NCBI RefSeq assembly: GCF_018130065.1
Contig: NZ_JAFCME010000008.1
Span: 186,001-250,000, forward strand
Origin: Bradyrhizobium sp. AUGA SZCCT0158
GTDB taxonomy: Bacteria; Pseudomonadota; Alphaproteobacteria; Rhizobiales; Xanthobacteraceae
Direction: 5' to 3'
DNA: 64,000 nucleotides
Shown here piece by piece: positions 62,613-64,000 of this stretch (positions within the stretch are counted from its first letter, which is position 1; every line of letters starts with the position of its first letter). Position numbers and translations under genes: made by a program. A model generated the notes under the pieces. That model did not search any database. It was not told the origin of the DNA and worked only from the letters and a program-made list of their open reading frames with translations.

Positions 62613-63428
62613 TTAACCTTTGCGCATCAGCGGCGCCGGCGCATAGACCTGCGGGCTTTCCAGGTTCCAGCGCACGCCGAGTTTGAGGTCATGCGAGGTG
62701 ATGTTCTTGAAGGTGGTCGGGTTGTTGATGGCGTTGACGCCGTCGAAGCGGCGGAGATCGCCGGTCAGACCGTCGCCCATGTCAAGATAGCGATAGGCCA
62801 GTTCGACCGTGAAGTTCGGCGTGACCTTGTAGGCGAGACCGGCGTGCGCCGCCCAGGCAAAATTCCACTTCGCAACATTGTCACCGAAGGCTACGCCTGC
62901 GTTGGGCGTATTGGTGTCGGTGAAGTTGGCGATGGAGACCCGCGCACCGCCGACACCGGCACCGATGAACGGTGTCACGCACCACCAGGTACCGAGATCG
63001 ACATAGGCGTTGGCGAGAACGACCCATTCCGACTTGGTCGCGTTATACGTGTCGACACCGTACGCAGGGCCCAGGTAGGTGAGGTGATCGGTTCCGAAGA
63101 ACTGCGAATTGCCGCGATACTCACCAGTGACGTCGGCGCGGAACCAGTTGTTGACCTTGTAACCGACGCCGAGCCCGAAGATGCCGGCGGTGCCGAAGCT
63201 GTTGTTCTGGCGCGATGCGATGGCATCCGAATCCAGGACGTTGTTGAGACGCTCGACCCGCTGATTGCTGAACCCGATATCGCCGCGCAGATACCAGCCA
63301 CCGAAGTCTTCGACCACCGGGGGCGGCGCATACTGGGGCGGGGGCGCGATGGCCATGTCCGCGGCGAAGGCCACCGACGACAACAGGGATGCCGCTCCGG
63401 CGGCAAGAAGAGACTTAACGCTACGCAT
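62613..63428 (-). CDS. Outer-membrane beta-barrel protein, Omp25-like
   Basis: A 271-aa protein with a signal peptide (AAGAASLLSSVAFAADMA, cleavage ~22). After a proline-rich linker (IAPPPQYAPPPVVEDFGGWY) come barrel strands: YLRGDIGFSNQRVE, GVGYKVNNWFRADVTGEYRG, LANAYVDLGTWWCVTPFIGA, VELAYRYLDMGDG, and KLGVRWNLE near the end. It ends LMRKG rather than in a terminal Phe, which is unusual for a barrel. A strong terminator follows. Confidence 0.85.
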   Translation of the reverse strand: MRSVKSLLAAGAASLLSSVAFAADMAIAPPPQYAPPPVVEDFGGWYLRGDIGFSNQRVERLNNVLDSDAIASRQNNSFGTAGIFGLGVGYKVNNWFRADVTGEYRGNSQFFGTDHLTYLGPAYGVDTYNATKSEWVVLANAYVDLGTWWCVTPFIGAGVGGARVSIANFTDTNTPNAGVAFGDNVAKWNFAWAAHAGLAYKVTPNFTVELAYRYLDMGDGLTGDLRRFDGVNAINNPTTFKNITSHDLKLGVRWNLESPQVYAPAPLMRKG

Positions 63429-63706
63429 TGGCTTCGTCCTTTTGTCCGGTGAGGCGACTGCGGAGGCCTCACATCAAAAACTCACGGGCGGACGATGCCA
63501 GCAAATGCTTAAGCGGCGCTTAACCCTAATTTTTAAGGTTGATAATCTCCGAACAATTTTTGCGCGGGCGTTTATGCAGCATGCAACCTGATGCATTTCG
63601 GCACAGAAAATGGCGAAACCGCCATACATCCTAACGATGTGTTGCTGAAAACGACACGGATGCTGACCTACCCGCTTGCTTGCCCGCGTCGTTTGCAAAC
63701 GCTTCG

Positions 63707-64000
63707 TTAACGCGCGAGCTTCGGCATCTTCGGCAGGAACACGGCGAGCAACCCGAGCGCCGGCAGGAAGGCGCAGAGATGGTAGACAAAGGCGATGCCG
63801 GTGTGATCGGCAAGCTTGCCGAGCACCGCCGCCCCGAGCCCGCCGATGCCGAAGGCGACGCCGAAGAACACGCCGGAGATCATTCCGAAGCGATGCGGCA
63901 TCAGCTCCTGCGCGAACACGATGATCGACGACGTCGCCGAGGACAGGATCAACCCGATGATGACAGTCAGCACCGCACTGCCAAACAGGCCGGCATAGGG
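63707..64000 (-). CDS. MFS transporter of the fosmidomycin-resistance (Fsr) type, C-terminal part (cut by the right edge)
   Basis: The frame is open to base 64000, so the start lies outside. The visible ~98 residues hold the last three membrane segments (VLTVIIGLILSSATSSIIVF; GMISGVFFGVAFGIGGLGAA; VYHLCAFLPALGLLAVFLP) and end PKMPKLAR. FAQELMPHRFGMISG and ADHTG are close to Fsr exporters. Substrate unknown. Confidence 0.82.
   Translation of the reverse strand, partial: PYAGLFGSAVLTVIIGLILSSATSSIIVFAQELMPHRFGMISGVFFGVAFGIGGLGAAVLGKLADHTGIAFVYHLCAFLPALGLLAVFLPKMPKLAR

Noticed and set aside
1..64000. tRNA or rRNA genes
   Set aside because: I looked for typical T-arm (GGTTCGA) and clover-leaf patterns by eye and saw none that I could support; a dedicated search could still find one.

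Overview
The window is about 64 kb of GC-rich DNA with the gene content and repeat types of an alphaproteobacterium of the Bradyrhizobium/Rhodopseudomonas/Afipia group (Nitrobacteraceae). This rests on a complete hmuR / hmuP / hmuTUV / exbBD-tonB haem-uptake locus, many periplasmic-binding-protein transporters, Omp25-like barrels, and the short palindromic intergenic repeats typical of that group. The assignment is inference from gene families; no rRNA or tRNA gene is visible. Both edges cut genes: a RecD-like helicase on the left and a fosmidomycin-resistance-type MFS transporter on the right.

Layout. 1-6 kb: helicase end, then a large AT-richer gene (1056-4187) for a WD40 propeller - Ras/Roc-like GTPase - zinc-ribbon - TIR/SEFIR protein, which faces a secreted TPR/caspase-like protein. 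6-9.5 kb: msrA-msrB and small conserved proteins. 9.7-16.7 kb: a five-gene minus-strand operon (M20 deacylase, SsuA/TauA-type binding protein, ATPase, permease, AtzF-like amidase) with a Crp/Fnr regulator behind it. 16.8-20.6 kb: a proline-rich membrane protein, purA and a frameshifted ybaK. 20.6-25.4 kb: an overlapping four-gene operon (acyltransferase, isochorismatase-like hydrolase, 67-aa protein, MFS exporter) divergent from a LysR-XRE pair. 25.5-34.5 kb: two paralogous EamA transporters bracketing an orphan MCE protein, an FMN 2-hydroxy-acid oxidase, a small monooxygenase-fold protein and a TRAP transporter, then a Bug-type binding protein. 34.6-41.1 kb: a chemoreceptor, a 2-hydroxyacid dehydrogenase and a sugar-type ABC importer with no ATPase gene. 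41.1-50 kb: the haem locus, with tonB-exbDB-hutX-haem monooxygenase-hmuR on the minus strand and hmuP-hmuTUV on the plus strand. 50-64 kb: phytase-like esterase, crotonase, MuiA-like protein, HBM chemoreceptor, serA-serC, small proteins, GNAT, GST and two outer-membrane barrels.

How the genes work together. The haem locus is a complete route: outer-membrane receptor energised by TonB-ExbBD, periplasmic binding by HmuT, HmuUV import, cytosolic carriage by HutX and ring cleavage by an IsdG-type monooxygenase, with HmuP as likely coactivator. The minus-strand operon at 11-15 kb looks like an uptake-and-hydrolysis unit for an acylated or amide/urea-type nitrogen compound. serA and serC form two steps of serine synthesis.

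The best candidates for something undescribed are the WD40-GTPase-TIR protein at 1056-4187, which has the architecture of a one-protein immune or cell-death sensor, and the overlapping acyltransferase/hydrolase/exporter operon at 20.6-23.9 kb. At least five families of palindromic intergenic repeats recur, one of which supplies the C-terminus of the amidase.
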